A DNA stretch of 64,000 nt from Leifsonia sp. SCN 70-46 (GCA_001725325.1 MEFY01000002.1:1801559-1865558), one strand, 5' to 3'; shown: positions 18,063 to 27,002, numbered from the stretch's first letter. Notes: generated from the letters alone by a model not told the origin. Program-made: numbers and translations.

Positions 18063-18551
18063 ATGGGAGCGAGCGCGACGGCGACGGAGATGGCGGCGGC
18101 GACGCCCAAGCAGGCCTACGACATCTCGGGCCCGCTCGATCCGACCAGGTTCTACCCGAGGTCGGGGCTGCTTCCGGCCGTCGTGGAGGTGCGCGGCCAG
18201 ACGGGGCCGTGGGACACGGTGGGCCAGACGAGGATGCTCATGCTCTCCGACGGCGGACACGTCGTGGAGACCATCACCGACACCATCTCGCCCACGTACT
18301 TCGCGTACGAGCTGAGCGACTTCCAGAAGCTGTTCGGCGCGCTCGTCAAGGGCGCCAGGGCGGAGTGGCGCTTCGAGCGCACCGCCGAGGGCACGAGCAT
18401 CCAGTGGACGTACACGTTCTTCGGCAAGCCCGGCCGCGGCTGGATCGTCGGACTCATCGTGCGACTGCTGTGGGGCCCGTACATGCAGAAGGTGCTGCCG
18501 CCCATCGCGCACGAGGTGTCGCGACAGGCGGCAGCGCGGGCCGAGGCCTAG
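18063..18551 (+). CDS. SRPBCC-family protein
   Basis: A 162-residue protein of the polyketide-cyclase/SRPBCC type: an N-terminal segment with DPTRFYPRSGLLPAV, then strands, a TFFGKPGRGW turn and a long C-terminal helix. The start at 18063 has AGGAG 4 nt upstream; an in-frame ATG at 18045 is less likely. Its stop overlaps the convergent ABC permease gene by 4 bp. It is the third SRPBCC protein within 5 kb but is not obviously close to the other two. Confidence 0.75.
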   Translation: MGASATATEMAAATPKQAYDISGPLDPTRFYPRSGLLPAVVEVRGQTGPWDTVGQTRMLMLSDGGHVVETITDTISPTYFAYELSDFQKLFGALVKGARAEWRFERTAEGTSIQWTYTFFGKPGRGWIVGLIVRLLWGPYMQKVLPPIAHEVSRQAAARAEA

Positions 18552-19300
18552 GCGGCCTTCTTCATCGCGCGGATGCCCACCGCGAGCCCGATCGCGGCGA
18601 GCACGGCCGCCGCGACGAACCCCCACACGGCGGCCATCGAGCCCAGGTCGCCCGCGAGGAGCGCCCGCTCGCCCGCGACGACGTAGCTGATGGGGTTGAA
18701 GGCCGCGGCAACCTGCATCCACTGCGGACCGTTCTCGAGCGGCAGCAGCATCCCCGACAGGATCATGAGCGGGAAGAGGGTCGCCTGCTGCACCCCCCAG
18801 AACATCCAGTCGTTGTTGCGGCTCGCGAGGGCCAGCGAGTAGCTGAGCGCGCCGAACCCCAGGCCGAACACGGCGAGCATCACGAGACCGAGCAGCAGCC
18901 CGAGCGGGTTCACCGAGAACCCGAACGGGATCGTCACGAGCGCGATGATGCACGCCTGCACCATGATCGGCACCATCTCTTTGAGCGCGCGGCCCACGAG
19001 CAGGCTCGACCGCGGGATGGGCGCCACGAGCGTGCGCTCGTGCGAGCCCGTCTGCATCTCGTAGAGCAGGTTCGATCCCGTCGTGCCCGTGCCGAAGAGC
19101 GCGATCATCACGAGGATGCCCGGCACGAACGACTGCAGCGTCTCAGCCGCGGGTGCCGGTGACGACGAGACGAGCAGCGGCCCGAACAGCCCGAGGAACA
19201 CGAGCGGCTGCAGCAGGCTGAAGATGAGCGAGAACGGGTCGCGCAGCACGGGCCGCAGCTCGCGTGTGAGGACCGTCCAGGTCGCGGTGGCCATGGTCAT
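18548..19300 (-). CDS. ABC-2 type transporter permease (DrrB-like)
   Basis: A 250-residue permease with six hydrophobic segments and the ABC-2 layout. An amphipathic N-terminal segment (RELRPVLRDPFSLIF) precedes the first helix, and a conserved MLSGMLLPLENGP-type loop precedes the last helices. It pairs with the ATPase upstream (4-bp overlap) to form a half-transporter like DrrAB, which exports hydrophobic drugs or lipids. The substrate is unknown. Confidence 0.85.
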   Translation of the reverse strand: MTMATATWTVLTRELRPVLRDPFSLIFSLLQPLVFLGLFGPLLVSSSPAPAAETLQSFVPGILVMIALFGTGTTGSNLLYEMQTGSHERTLVAPIPRSSLLVGRALKEMVPIMVQACIIALVTIPFGFSVNPLGLLLGLVMLAVFGLGFGALSYSLALASRNNDWMFWGVQQATLFPLMILSGMLLPLENGPQWMQVAAAFNPISYVVAGERALLAGDLGSMAAVWGFVAAAVLAAIGLAVGIRAMKKAA

Positions 19301-20241
19301 GCGTTGACTCCTTCGTTCTCGCGCAGGCTCCGGCCCGTGAGGGCGAGGAACACGTCGTCGAGGGTGGGCTGGCGGAGGGTCGCGGACGTGACGCCGTCCA
19401 CGGTGCGGATGAGGTTCGGCAGCACGAGGTCGCCGCGGTCCACGGTGAGCCGCACTGTCGTGCCGTCGACCGTGCCCTCAGGGATGCGGGCGGCACGGGC
19501 ATCCTGCTCGCTCGCGAACCCCAGGGTGATGACGTCGCCCGCGAGGGTCGTCTTGAGGTTGACCGCGGTGTCGTCGGCGATCATACGGCCGTGGTCCATG
19601 ACGAGCACGCGCTCGGCGAACTGGTCGGCCTCTTCGAGGAAGTGCGTCGTGACGAAGATCGTCGTGCCGTGCTCGCGGCGCAGGTCGGTGATGTGCTTCC
19701 AGAGGTTCGCGCGGCTCTGCGGGTCGAGGCCCGTGGAGGGCTCGTCGAGGAAGAGCAGCTCGGGGGAGTGGATGAGTCCGAGCGCGATGTCGAGGCGCCG
19801 CTTCTGCCCGCCGCTCAGGCCCTGCACCTTGCGGTCGGCGAGGGCGGCGAGGTCGAGCGACTCGAGCAGCTCCTCGGCGCGCGACGCCGCCGCCCGGCGG
19901 GGCATGCCGTAGAACGCGCCCTGGCTGAGCAGCTCGTCGCGCACGCGCTGGTTGTGGCCGGCGCTCGTGCCCTGGCCGATGTAGCCGATGCGGGCGCGCA
20001 CGCCCGCGGGGTCGGCCGCGATGTCGTGTCCCACCACGCGCGCCGTGCCGCTCGTGGGCGGGATGAGGGTCGTGAGCATGCGCAGGCTCGTCGACTTGCC
20101 GGCGCCGTTGGGGCCGAGGAAGGCCACGAGCTCGCCGCGCTGCACGTCGAGGTCGAGGTCGGTGACGGCCTCGACGACGGCCTTCCTGACCGTGAAGGTC
20201 TTCGTGAGCCCGCGGGCGGTGATGATCGGTTCGGTTGTCAT
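19297..20241 (-). CDS. ABC transporter ATPase (DrrA-like)
   Basis: A 314-residue ATPase with Walker A GPNGAGKST, signature LSGGQKRRLD, Walker B LLFLDEPSTGLD and the switch His in TTHFLEEAD. A C-terminal extension after about residue 215 is typical of daunorubicin-resistance DrrA proteins. The ATG at 20241 was chosen over the GTG at 20289 because of the -10 box and the family start at TTEPIITARGL. It is divergently oriented from a WYL regulator that may control it. Confidence 0.88.
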   Translation of the reverse strand: MTTEPIITARGLTKTFTVRKAVVEAVTDLDLDVQRGELVAFLGPNGAGKSTSLRMLTTLIPPTSGTARVVGHDIAADPAGVRARIGYIGQGTSAGHNQRVRDELLSQGAFYGMPRRAAASRAEELLESLDLAALADRKVQGLSGGQKRRLDIALGLIHSPELLFLDEPSTGLDPQSRANLWKHITDLRREHGTTIFVTTHFLEEADQFAERVLVMDHGRMIADDTAVNLKTTLAGDVITLGFASEQDARAARIPEGTVDGTTVRLTVDRGDLVLPNLIRTVDGVTSATLRQPTLDDVFLALTGRSLRENEGVNA

Positions 20242-20248
20242 GCCAGCC

Positions 20249-20254
20249 ACGGTA
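20249..20254 (-). promoter_or_regulatory. -10 box TACCGT, leaderless
   Basis: Ends 7 nt before the ATG at 20241 of the ABC ATPase gene. Confidence 0.45.
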
Positions 20255-20303
20255 GAAAGCAATGCGGACGCATCGTGTCCGCGATCCACGGCAGAATCGA
20301 GGC

Positions 20304-21254
20304 ATGTCGGATTCCACGTCCCGGGTGCTCGCGCTGCTCAACCTGCTCCAGACCCACCGCCACTGGCCGGGCCGCGAGCTGGCGGCGCGCCTCGACGTGA
20401 CCGACCGGACCCTCCGCCGCGACGTGGAGCGCCTGCGCGACCTCGGCTACAGGGTGGAGTCTGTGCCGGGCGCGGGCGGCGGCTACCGCCTAGAGGCGGG
20501 CACGGCGCTGCCGCCGCTCCTGCTCACCGACGACGAGGCCGTCACGATGGCGATCGGGCTGCGGCTCGCCGCCACCCAGGGGCTCGAGGACGGCGAGCAC
20601 ACCACGCTCACGGCGCTCGCGAAGCTCGAGCAGGTGCTGCCGGCGGCGCTGCGCCGCCGCGTCAACGCGCTCGCCGCCACCGTGCAGTCGACGCGGCCCG
20701 AGGGCGCCGTCGTGTCACCCGAGGTGCTCGGCGTGCTCGCGCTCGCGTGCCGCGACCGGGAGCGCATCCGCTTCGACTACGTCGCGGGCGACGGCAGGCA
20801 GACGTCCCGCACCGTCGAGCCGCACTCCCTCGTGAGCGGCGGGCGCAACTGGTTCCTCGTCGCGTGGGACCGCGATCGCGAGGACTGGCGCACCTTCCGC
20901 GTCGACCGGCTCAGCCGCGTCTTCGGCACGCGCGTGATCGGCGAGGAGCGCATCCTGCCGTCGGAGGCCGGTGAGTTCGTGCGCGTCGCGATGAGCTCGA
21001 TCCCGACGCCCCTCAAGGCCGACATCGTCATGGAGCTCGAGCTGCACGACATGCAGGAGCGCTTCGGCCCCTGGTCGCGCGCCGCGACGGCCGAGGGCCC
21101 GACGAGCACGCGCTGGCCCATCGGCGGCGAGAGCCACCAGGAGATGCTGTTCGCCCTCGCCTGGATCCCCGAGGGGGTCGCCTACCGGGTGGAGGGAAAC
21201 GACGGCTTCGCGGACTTCGTGCGCGAGCACGGCGCGCGCATGGGCGCGGCCTAG
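20304..21254 (+). CDS. WYL-domain transcriptional regulator
   Basis: A 316-residue regulator: an N-terminal winged HTH (RVLALLNLLQTHRHWPGRELA, DVTDRTLRRDVERLRDLGY) followed by a WYL domain near residues 140-220 (RIRFDYVAGDG, NWFLVAWD, FRVDRLSRV) and the WCX-type C-terminus. WYL proteins bind ligands such as nucleic acids or nucleotides. It faces the ABC exporter operon across 62 bp and may regulate it. CAGAAT, 6 nt before the ATG, is a near-consensus -10 box. Confidence 0.88.
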   Translation: MSDSTSRVLALLNLLQTHRHWPGRELAARLDVTDRTLRRDVERLRDLGYRVESVPGAGGGYRLEAGTALPPLLLTDDEAVTMAIGLRLAATQGLEDGEHTTLTALAKLEQVLPAALRRRVNALAATVQSTRPEGAVVSPEVLGVLALACRDRERIRFDYVAGDGRQTSRTVEPHSLVSGGRNWFLVAWDRDREDWRTFRVDRLSRVFGTRVIGEERILPSEAGEFVRVAMSSIPTPLKADIVMELELHDMQERFGPWSRAATAEGPTSTRWPIGGESHQEMLFALAWIPEGVAYRVEGNDGFADFVREHGARMGAA

Positions 21255-21733
21255 AGCTCGACCGTGCGGCTCTCGCCCACGTCGGGCGCGCTCTTCGTGA
21301 TGAGCGCCTTCACGACCTCGAACCCGCGCACCACGGCCGGCTTGTCGATGTGCCAGAACTCCGCGCTCGTGGCATCCACGCGCAGCAGGGCGACGGAGGG
21401 ATCCTGCCGACCGCCCTCGAACCATGCCTCGGCCCACGGGTTCCAGAACTGGTCGATGCGCGCCTGGTCGCGGTCGACGCGCGCCGTGCCGCTCAGCGAG
21501 ACGACGCTCGCCCCGTCGGCGTACGCCACGTTGACGTGCGGGTCGCCCGCGATGTCGTCGGTCTTGGGGCTCGGATCCTGGGTGAAGAACCACACCGTGC
21601 CGTCGAAGTCGTGGGGGAGCACCGCGAGCGGTCGGCTCACGAGGTCGCCGTCCCGCGTGCGCGTGGTGACCGTCGCGAAGCGCGTGGCCTTGATGATGTC
21701 GTTGATGGTCGTGAGCTCTTCGTCGTGCGTCAT
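21251..21733 (-). CDS. pyridoxamine 5'-phosphate oxidase-fold (general stress 26-like) protein
   Basis: A 160-residue split-barrel flavin-binding protein of the GS26 type: FATVTTRTRDGDLVSRPLAV, WFFTQDPSPK and VNVAYAD are the family blocks. Such proteins bind FMN, FAD or F420 and are common in actinobacteria. GGAG precedes the ATG. The stop overlaps the convergent WYL regulator gene by 4 bp. Cofactor and substrate are unknown. Confidence 0.83.
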   Translation of the reverse strand: MTHDEELTTINDIIKATRFATVTTRTRDGDLVSRPLAVLPHDFDGTVWFFTQDPSPKTDDIAGDPHVNVAYADGASVVSLSGTARVDRDQARIDQFWNPWAEAWFEGGRQDPSVALLRVDATSAEFWHIDKPAVVRGFEVVKALITKSAPDVGESRTVEL

Positions 21734-21778
21734 AGCTCCACGCTCACACGCGGCACGGATCTGCGGGAGGGGGTTGCG

Positions 21779-22279
21779 TCAGCGGTCGAGCACGGGCACG
21801 AGCGTCACGTCGTGCAGGCCGCCGTCGCGCGCGTCGAACGTGAGGTAGGTGCCCGTGGGCTGGCGGCGGCGGTCGGTCGGCGAGCCCGGGTTGAGCAGGC
21901 GCAGGCCCGCCGGGGTCGTCGAGTCCCACGGGATGTGGCTGTGGCCGAAGAGGAGCACGTCGGTGCCCGGGTACGTCGCATCCATGCGGGCCTCGCGCCC
22001 CTGCGCGGCACCCGTCTCGTGCACGACGGCGAACCGCAGCCCGCCCTCCTCGAAGCGCGCGACCTCGGGCAGCCGCGAGCGCACGTCGTCGCCGTCGTTG
22101 TTGCCCCACACGCCCACGACCGGGGCGAGCTCCGCGAGGTCGTCGAGCACGGATGCCTCGACCCAGTCGCCCGCGTGCACGATGAGCTCGGCGGCTCCCG
22201 CCGCCCTCCTCACGCTCTCGGGCAGGCGCCGCGCGCGCACGGGCAGGTGCGTGTCGGAGAGTGCGACGACCCTCGTCAC
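21779..22279 (-). CDS. YfcE/MJ0936-type metallophosphoesterase
   Basis: A 166-residue calcineurin-like phosphoesterase. Metal-ligand motifs are in order: SDTHLP, HAGDW, GNND, the lone His in AVVHETG, and FGHSH. That is the compact YfcE class, which hydrolyses phosphodiesters. The GTG at 22279 overlaps the FBP gene stop by 4 bp, so the two are co-translated. Confidence 0.85.
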   Translation of the reverse strand: MTRVVALSDTHLPVRARRLPESVRRAAGAAELIVHAGDWVEASVLDDLAELAPVVGVWGNNDGDDVRSRLPEVARFEEGGLRFAVVHETGAAQGREARMDATYPGTDVLLFGHSHIPWDSTTPAGLRLLNPGSPTDRRRQPTGTYLTFDARDGGLHDVTLVPVLDR

Positions 22280-22767
22280 GCCGTCTTCATGAGCTCGGCG
22301 GTGAAGGCCTGCACGCGCGTGACGAGCCCGTCGATGCGCGACTGCAGCAGCTCCTGCGGGTCTTGCAGCGGGTGCGGCGGCGGGAGGATGCGGATGAGGT
22401 GCGAGCACGCGAGGTCGTCGCACACATAGGTTCCGATGGTGTTGCCCTCGCGCCCGGCCTCGCCCGCGCGCGCCGCGGAGAAGAGCGTGATCTCGTCGGA
22501 GCGGCGCGTGATGCGGCACCACGAGCACATGGCCGCGATGCCGGGGTTGAGCGAGAACTCGGAGGCGCGCAGCACGAGCCCGACGGGCCGGTCGTCGACC
22601 CAGTGCACGAGGTAGCCGCGCTGCGGGGACTGCTGGTCGCGCCAGCCGAGGTACTCCCGCTCCGCCCAGATGACCTCGTGCAGACCGGGGAGCGGAACCC
22701 GTCCGGCCTCGCCCTTGGTGGCGTTGACGAAGCTCCCGCGGATGTCGTCGGGGCTGAGTTCCTGCAT
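22276..22767 (-). CDS. FBP-domain protein (FusB-like EF-G-binding)
   Basis: A 163-residue protein. Its C-terminal half carries a treble-clef zinc finger (CSWC at about 78-81, then CDDLACSH) characteristic of FBP/FusB-type proteins, which bind elongation factor G and rescue it from fusidic acid. The N-terminal half is helical with the SFVNATKGE block typical of actinobacterial members. It may act in translation or ribosome recycling; fusidic-acid resistance is only a family possibility. The ATG at 22767 is preferred to the GTG three bases upstream because a -10 box is spaced for it. Confidence 0.8.
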   Translation of the reverse strand: MQELSPDDIRGSFVNATKGEAGRVPLPGLHEVIWAEREYLGWRDQQSPQRGYLVHWVDDRPVGLVLRASEFSLNPGIAAMCSWCRITRRSDEITLFSAARAGEAGREGNTIGTYVCDDLACSHLIRILPPPHPLQDPQELLQSRIDGLVTRVQAFTAELMKTA

Positions 22768-22773
22768 CACCCA

Positions 22774-22779
22774 AGCCTA
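22774..22779 (-). promoter_or_regulatory. -10 box TAGGCT, leaderless
   Basis: Ends 6 nt before the ATG at 22767 of the FBP-domain gene. Confidence 0.5.
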
Positions 22780-22780
22780 C

Positions 22781-23416
22781 CTACGGCGCTGTGAACCCCG
22801 CCTCGACCATGTCGATGACGCGCTGCGTGACGGCGTCCGCCTGCTCGCGGGGGAGGGCGCGCAGCGGTCCGTCGATGAGCAGCAGGGCGAAGCCGTGCAC
22901 CGACGACCAGGCGAGGAACTCGGCCTGCGGGCGGCGGGCGGGCGGCATGATCCCCGATGCCACGAACTCGTCGAGCGCCGCGGTCAGCAGCACGAGGGGA
23001 GACCGCCCGCTGCGGCCCGACTTGCTGGCCTCGGAGCTGCGGTCGAGGTTCTCCGCGACGAAGGCCGTGCGGAAGAGACCGGGCTCGTCGAGGGCGAACG
23101 CGACATAGCCCGTTCCCACGGCGCGCAGCTGGGCGCGCGCGACGAGCTCGGCGGAGCCGGCGGGAATGGCGTCGAACAGCGCGTCGATGCGCGTCGCGAG
23201 GAGGGCGAGGGAGGCGTCGCTCACGGCCGAGAGCAGGGCGTCGCGGTCAGCGAAGTGGCGGTAGGCCGCGTTGGGCGAGACGCCCACGCGCCGCGTCGCC
23301 TCGCGCAGCACGACGGCGTCGGGCCCGCCCTCGCGCGCGAGCTCTATCCCGGCCTCGAGGAGGGCGTGGCGCAGGTCGCCGTGGTGGTAGCTCTGGCGGG
23401 CGGTGGACTCGCTCAT
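22781..23416 (-). CDS. TetR-family transcriptional regulator
   Basis: A 211-residue regulator with the TetR HTH ([15 protein letters not shown], then [21 protein letters not shown]) and a C-terminal domain of the TetR_C_33/WHG type with [19 protein letters not shown]. It is divergently transcribed from a VOC-family gene, with tandem palindromic sites between, so it probably represses itself and that gene. Confidence 0.88.
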   Translation of the reverse strand: MSESTARQSYHHGDLRHALLEAGIELAREGGPDAVVLREATRRVGVSPNAAYRHFADRDALLSAVSDASLALLATRIDALFDAIPAGSAELVARAQLRAVGTGYVAFALDEPGLFRTAFVAENLDRSSEASKSGRSGRSPLVLLTAALDEFVASGIMPPARRPQAEFLAWSSVHGFALLLIDGPLRALPREQADAVTQRVIDMVEAGFTAP

Positions 23417-23422
23417 GCGGTC

Positions 23423-23428
23423 ATCCTA
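23423..23428 (-). promoter_or_regulatory. -10 box TAGGAT of tetR, leaderless
   Basis: Ends 6 nt before the ATG at 23416 and lies beside the operator candidate at 23435-23451. Confidence 0.5.
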
Positions 23429-23434
23429 TGACAG

Positions 23435-23451
23435 TGTTTACAGTGTTCACA
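23435..23451. promoter_or_regulatory. tandem TetR operator candidate
   Basis: Two copies of TGTTnACA (TGTTTACA at 23435-23442, TGTTCACA at 23444-23451) are separated by 1 bp. Each has TGT/ACA inverted ends. They lie between the tetR -10 box and the VOC gene. Confidence 0.5.
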
Positions 23452-23468
23452 TCACGGGAGGTAACACA

Positions 23469-23852
23469 ATGTTCGAGAGCACGCACGCCTTCAGCGGCTT
23501 CTCCGTCGACGACATCGACGCGGCACGCACCTTCTACCGGGACACCCTCGGCCTGCGGGTGGAGGACAACGCCATGGGGTTCCTCAACATCCACCTCGCG
23601 ACGGGCGGCACGATCCTCGTCTACCCGAAGGCCGACCATGTGCCCGCCACGTACACGATCCTCAACTTCCCGGTCGACGACGTCGACAAAGCGGTCGACG
23701 AGCTCAACGCCCGCGGCGTGAAGACCAAGATCTACGACGGCGAGTTCACCGACGAGCGCGGCATCGCGCGACCCGCCGACCCCTCGTGGGGGCCGGTCAT
23801 CTGCTGGTTCACCGATCCGGCCGGCAACGTGCTCTCGGTGCTCGAGAGCTGA
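23469..23852 (+). CDS. VOC-family protein
   Basis: A 127-residue glyoxalase/bleomycin-resistance-fold protein with [20 protein letters not shown] and a C-terminal [25 protein letters not shown] ribosome site lies 7 nt before the ATG at 23469, so this is a leadered gene, unlike its TetR neighbour. The divergent TetR protein likely controls it. The last 121 bp are covered antisense by the end of the next gene. Confidence 0.85.
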   Translation: MFESTHAFSGFSVDDIDAARTFYRDTLGLRVEDNAMGFLNIHLATGGTILVYPKADHVPATYTILNFPVDDVDKAVDELNARGVKTKIYDGEFTDERGIARPADPSWGPVICWFTDPAGNVLSVLES

Positions 23853-24931
23853 TTCAGCTTCCGCGCCACGAGCTTCGCCAGGCGGTGCGACGGCACCTCG
23901 ACGCCCTTGTGGAACAGCCAGGCGAGAAGCAGGCTGCCGGGGATCGCGGCCGCGACGATGATGGGCCAGTTCGCATCGCCGAGCGCGAACGCGAGCGTGC
24001 CGATGACGGGCAGCTGCACGAGGTAGAGGCTGAACGAGACGCGGCCGAGCCACGCGGGGAACGGGCTCGAGAGCACGCGCTCCGCTGTCGGTGACGCGAT
24101 CGCGACGATCACGAGCCCCGCCGCGCCCGGACCGGCGAGCCCCCACAGCAGGTCGGCGGAGATGGCGCCCTCGAGCGGGCGTGCGAGCCAGCTCGCGATG
24201 AGCAGGGCCGAGGATGCGACCCCCAGACCGAGCCGCCCCCACCACGGCCACGCCCCCACGGCCGCCCGCAGCTCGGGCAGGCGCACGGCCATGAGCGTGC
24301 CGAGGAAGAACACCGGGAGGTAGACGAGCGCGTCGACGTCGACGAGCCGCCCGGTGACCGTCGCGACGACGGCGAGGGACGCCGCGAACACCCACGTGCG
24401 CTGGAGGGCTCGCGCGGCGATGATGAAGAGCGGCAGCGCGAGGGAGAACACGAGCTCCCAGCGCAGCGACCACAGCACGTTGTTGACGTCGTACGACGCC
24501 TTCCAGAGGCTCGCCTCCTGGAACAGCTGGGGCCACGAGATCGTCTCCGCGTTGCCGCGCAGCAGCCACGAGTCGGGGGTGACCGAGGCGGGGTCGCGCG
24601 GCAGGAGGGCGATCGACACGGCGACGAGGGCGAGCGAGGCCCACACGGGCAGGTAGAGCCGCAGCATCCTGCCGCCGTAGTAGCCGAGCCAGCCGAAGCC
24701 GTCGCGCAGCGCGGGGAGGGCGACGACGAGACCGCTCAGCACGAAGAACACGAGCACGGACTCGGTGCCCGCGGTCAGGAGCTTGAGCGGCGAGCGTGTG
24801 AGCCAGGCCCACTGGTCGGCGCTCAGGAACGGCCGCGCGACGAGGCTCAGGTGGTAGAACACCACGATGAGCGCGGCGACCCCGCGCAGTCCGTCGAGGG
24901 CTGCGAGGCGTCTGGAGGGCTCCCGGGTCAC
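23732..24931 (-). CDS. acyltransferase family 3 protein with run-on C-terminus
   Basis: A 399-residue membrane acyltransferase of the OafA type: [20 protein letters not shown] in the first helix, [22 protein letters not shown], and about ten hydrophobic helices. After the last helix the reading frame continues for roughly 40 hydrophilic residues encoded on the strand opposite the 3' end of the VOC gene. The natural stop may have been lost. GTG 24931 was chosen because TACCGT lies 7 nt upstream; GTG 24940 is an alternative. Confidence 0.78.
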   Translation of the reverse strand: MTREPSRRLAALDGLRGVAALIVVFYHLSLVARPFLSADQWAWLTRSPLKLLTAGTESVLVFFVLSGLVVALPALRDGFGWLGYYGGRMLRLYLPVWASLALVAVSIALLPRDPASVTPDSWLLRGNAETISWPQLFQEASLWKASYDVNNVLWSLRWELVFSLALPLFIIAARALQRTWVFAASLAVVATVTGRLVDVDALVYLPVFFLGTLMAVRLPELRAAVGAWPWWGRLGLGVASSALLIASWLARPLEGAISADLLWGLAGPGAAGLVIVAIASPTAERVLSSPFPAWLGRVSFSLYLVQLPVIGTLAFALGDANWPIIVAAAIPGSLLLAWLFHKGVEVPSHRLAKLVARKLNQLSSTESTLPAGSVNQQMTGPHEGSAGRAMPRSSVNSPS

Positions 24932-24938
24932 TGTTTCC

Positions 24939-24944
24939 ACGGTA
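24939..24944 (-). promoter_or_regulatory. -10 box TACCGT, leaderless
   Basis: Ends 7 nt before the GTG at 24931 and selects that start. Confidence 0.4.
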
Positions 24945-24988
24945 GGGGGGCAATCTGGACGGTCCCTGAGCGGTGGTTGGATGGGGGT

Positions 24989-26467
24989 GTGACCGCCATC
25001 GCCGACCTCGCCGCCGACCTCGCCGCCGCGCGCTTCACCGTCGACGCGCTCGGCGGGCTGTGGGGCGAGGATGCCGCGGCAGCCCTGCACCGCGGCCAGC
25101 GCGTGCCCGCCCTGCGCGCCCTCGAGCGCGTCGGGAGCTCCCCGCTCGCCACCCTCGCGCGCGCCCTCGTGCTCGGACTGCCCGTGGCGCCGGAGGCGCT
25201 CGCCGCCGCGCTGCCCGGGCTCGGACTCGACGGCGCGGTGGCCCTCGGCCTCGTCGACGCCGGGGGATCCCCGCTGCTCGACCTGCGCCCCTACTCCTTC
25301 GTCGACGGCACGGGCGTCGTCTCGTGGTGGATAGCCTCCGACCTCGGCGAGCTCGCCCTCGGCGGGCCCATCCCCGAGGACCACGTGCTCGGCGTGGGCG
25401 GCGCGTCCGCGACGCTCAGCGGCCTCATGATCGGCACACCCGTCGACGTCGCGCTCGACCTCGGCACGGGCTGCGGCATCCAGGCCCTGCACGCCGCGCG
25501 GCACGCCGGCCGCGTGGTCGCGACCGACATCTCGGAGCGCGCGCTGCACCTCGCGCGGTTCAACGCAGAGCTCAACGGGGTCACGAACATCGAGTTCCGC
25601 GCGGGGAGCCTCTTCGAGCCCGTCGCGGGGGAGCGCTTCGGGCACGTCGTCTCCAACCCGCCCTTCGTCATCACGCCGCGCTCCGCCGAGGGCGTGCCGA
25701 GCTACGAGTACCGCGACGGCGGCATGGTGGGCGACGCGCTCGTGGCGTCGGTGATCAAGGATGTCGAGGCGCACCTCGAGCCCGGCGGCGTCGCCCAGCT
25801 GCTCGGCAACTGGGAGTATGGCGCGCACGACGGCCTCGCGCGCGTCGAGCAGTGGGTGCGCTTCACGGGCCTCGACGCGTGGGTCGTCGAGCGCGAGCGC
25901 CAGGATGTCGAGCAGTACGCCGAGACGTGGATCCGCGACGGCGGCACACGACCCGGTCCGGAGTTCGACGTGCTCTACGGAGCGTGGCTCGACGACTTCG
26001 CCGCGCGCGGTGTCACGCACGTGGGCTTCGGCTACGTGACCCTGCGGCGGCCCGCGTCGGGCGGTCCGACGCTGCGGCGCTTCGAGGTGCTCGACGGGCC
26101 GGTGGCAGGGCCGCCGGATGCCGCGGCGCTCCTCGCCGCGCACGACTGGATGCACGGCCGCGACCTGCTCGCCGAGCGGCTCACCGTCGCCCCGGACGTG
26201 ACCGAGCAACGGCACTACTGGCCCGGCGACGAGCATCCCACGGTCATGGACCTCCGCCAGGGATCGGGCTTCGCCCGCACCGTGCCGCTGGGCACGGCGC
26301 TCGCCGCGGTCGTGGGCGCGTGCGACGGCACGCTGCCGCTCGGCGCGATCTGCGCCGCGGTCGCCGACCTGCTCGAGGTCGACGCGGGCGAGCTCACGGC
26401 CGAGGTGCTCCCGCAGGTGCAGGAGCTCGTGCTCGTCGGGATGGTTACCGGGGATCGCGGCCGGTGA
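24989..26467 (+). CDS. PrmC/HemK-like methyltransferase (DUF7059-type fusion)
   Basis: A 492-residue protein. Residues about 1-140 form a helical Ala/Leu-rich domain of the DUF7059 kind. The centre is a SAM-dependent methyltransferase: ALDLGTGCGIQALHAARH (SAM loop), ATDISERAL, and the NPPF motif (VVSNPPFVITP) that in PrmC/HemK and N6-adenine enzymes binds the target amide or amine. A long C-terminal region follows. Substrates could be glutamine in a release factor, a ribosomal protein, or nucleic acid. The GTG start at 24989 has TTGGAT 6 nt upstream. The last 23 bp overlap the convergent gene. Confidence 0.8.
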   Translation: MTAIADLAADLAAARFTVDALGGLWGEDAAAALHRGQRVPALRALERVGSSPLATLARALVLGLPVAPEALAAALPGLGLDGAVALGLVDAGGSPLLDLRPYSFVDGTGVVSWWIASDLGELALGGPIPEDHVLGVGGASATLSGLMIGTPVDVALDLGTGCGIQALHAARHAGRVVATDISERALHLARFNAELNGVTNIEFRAGSLFEPVAGERFGHVVSNPPFVITPRSAEGVPSYEYRDGGMVGDALVASVIKDVEAHLEPGGVAQLLGNWEYGAHDGLARVEQWVRFTGLDAWVVERERQDVEQYAETWIRDGGTRPGPEFDVLYGAWLDDFAARGVTHVGFGYVTLRRPASGGPTLRRFEVLDGPVAGPPDAAALLAAHDWMHGRDLLAERLTVAPDVTEQRHYWPGDEHPTVMDLRQGSGFARTVPLGTALAAVVGACDGTLPLGAICAAVADLLEVDAGELTAEVLPQVQELVLVGMVTGDRGR

Positions 26468-27002
26468 CGGCGAGCAGCCGCTGCTGCAGCGGTGCGTCGT
26501 CGGGCAGCGGCACGGGCGGCGCGTAGAGCCCGCTCGCGGCGAGCGTCTCCTTCTGCGGCTCGAAGACCGTCCACACCGCCTCGACGAGCTCGGTGTCGAG
26601 CTCCTCGTCGGCACCCACGGCGCGCGCGAGGTCCCACGTGTGGATGGCGACATCCGACACCTGCTCGCGCAGGTACTCGGCCATGGTCACGGTGTCGTAC
26701 GACAGGTGCACCATCGTCTCCTGCGACGTCGCGGCCCACGCGGTGGTCGCGGCGAACGAGTACAGGCCCCACTCGCCGCGCAGGTCGTCGCGCAGCGGCT
26801 CGAGGTGCTTCTTGGCCTTGGCGACGGTGTGGCCGGCGAGCAGGTAGGGCACCCACTGCTGCTCCTCGACGACGTGCGTCACGAGGTCGCGCACCGTCCA
26901 GCCCTCGTCGGGCGTGGGCGCGTCCCAGTCGGTGACGGCGTCGAGGCGGCGCGCGAACTCCGCGTGCACGCGCTTCTGCAGTTCGAGCCAGTCGTGCTCC
27001 AT
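26445..27002 (-). CDS. TIGR03086/DinB-type metal-binding protein
   Basis: A 185-residue four-helix-bundle protein of the mycothiol-dependent maleylpyruvate isomerase/DinB group. It has W-x-APTPDEGWTVRDLVTHVVEEQ near the start, with the first His ligand, and a later SDVAIHTWDLARA with a second. Such proteins bind a divalent metal and often use mycothiol. GGGAGGG lies 6 nt before the ATG at 27002, choosing that start. The specific thiol-transfer reaction is unknown. Confidence 0.8.
   Translation of the reverse strand: MEHDWLELQKRVHAEFARRLDAVTDWDAPTPDEGWTVRDLVTHVVEEQQWVPYLLAGHTVAKAKKHLEPLRDDLRGEWGLYSFAATTAWAATSQETMVHLSYDTVTMAEYLREQVSDVAIHTWDLARAVGADEELDTELVEAVWTVFEPQKETLAASGLYAPPVPLPDDAPLQQRLLAVTGRDPR

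Noticed and set aside
23732-26653. A 973-residue minus-strand open frame
   Set aside because: Only the part from 23732 to 24931 looks like a real protein; the rest is the antisense of the methyltransferase gene and has Arg/Glu/His-rich shadow composition.
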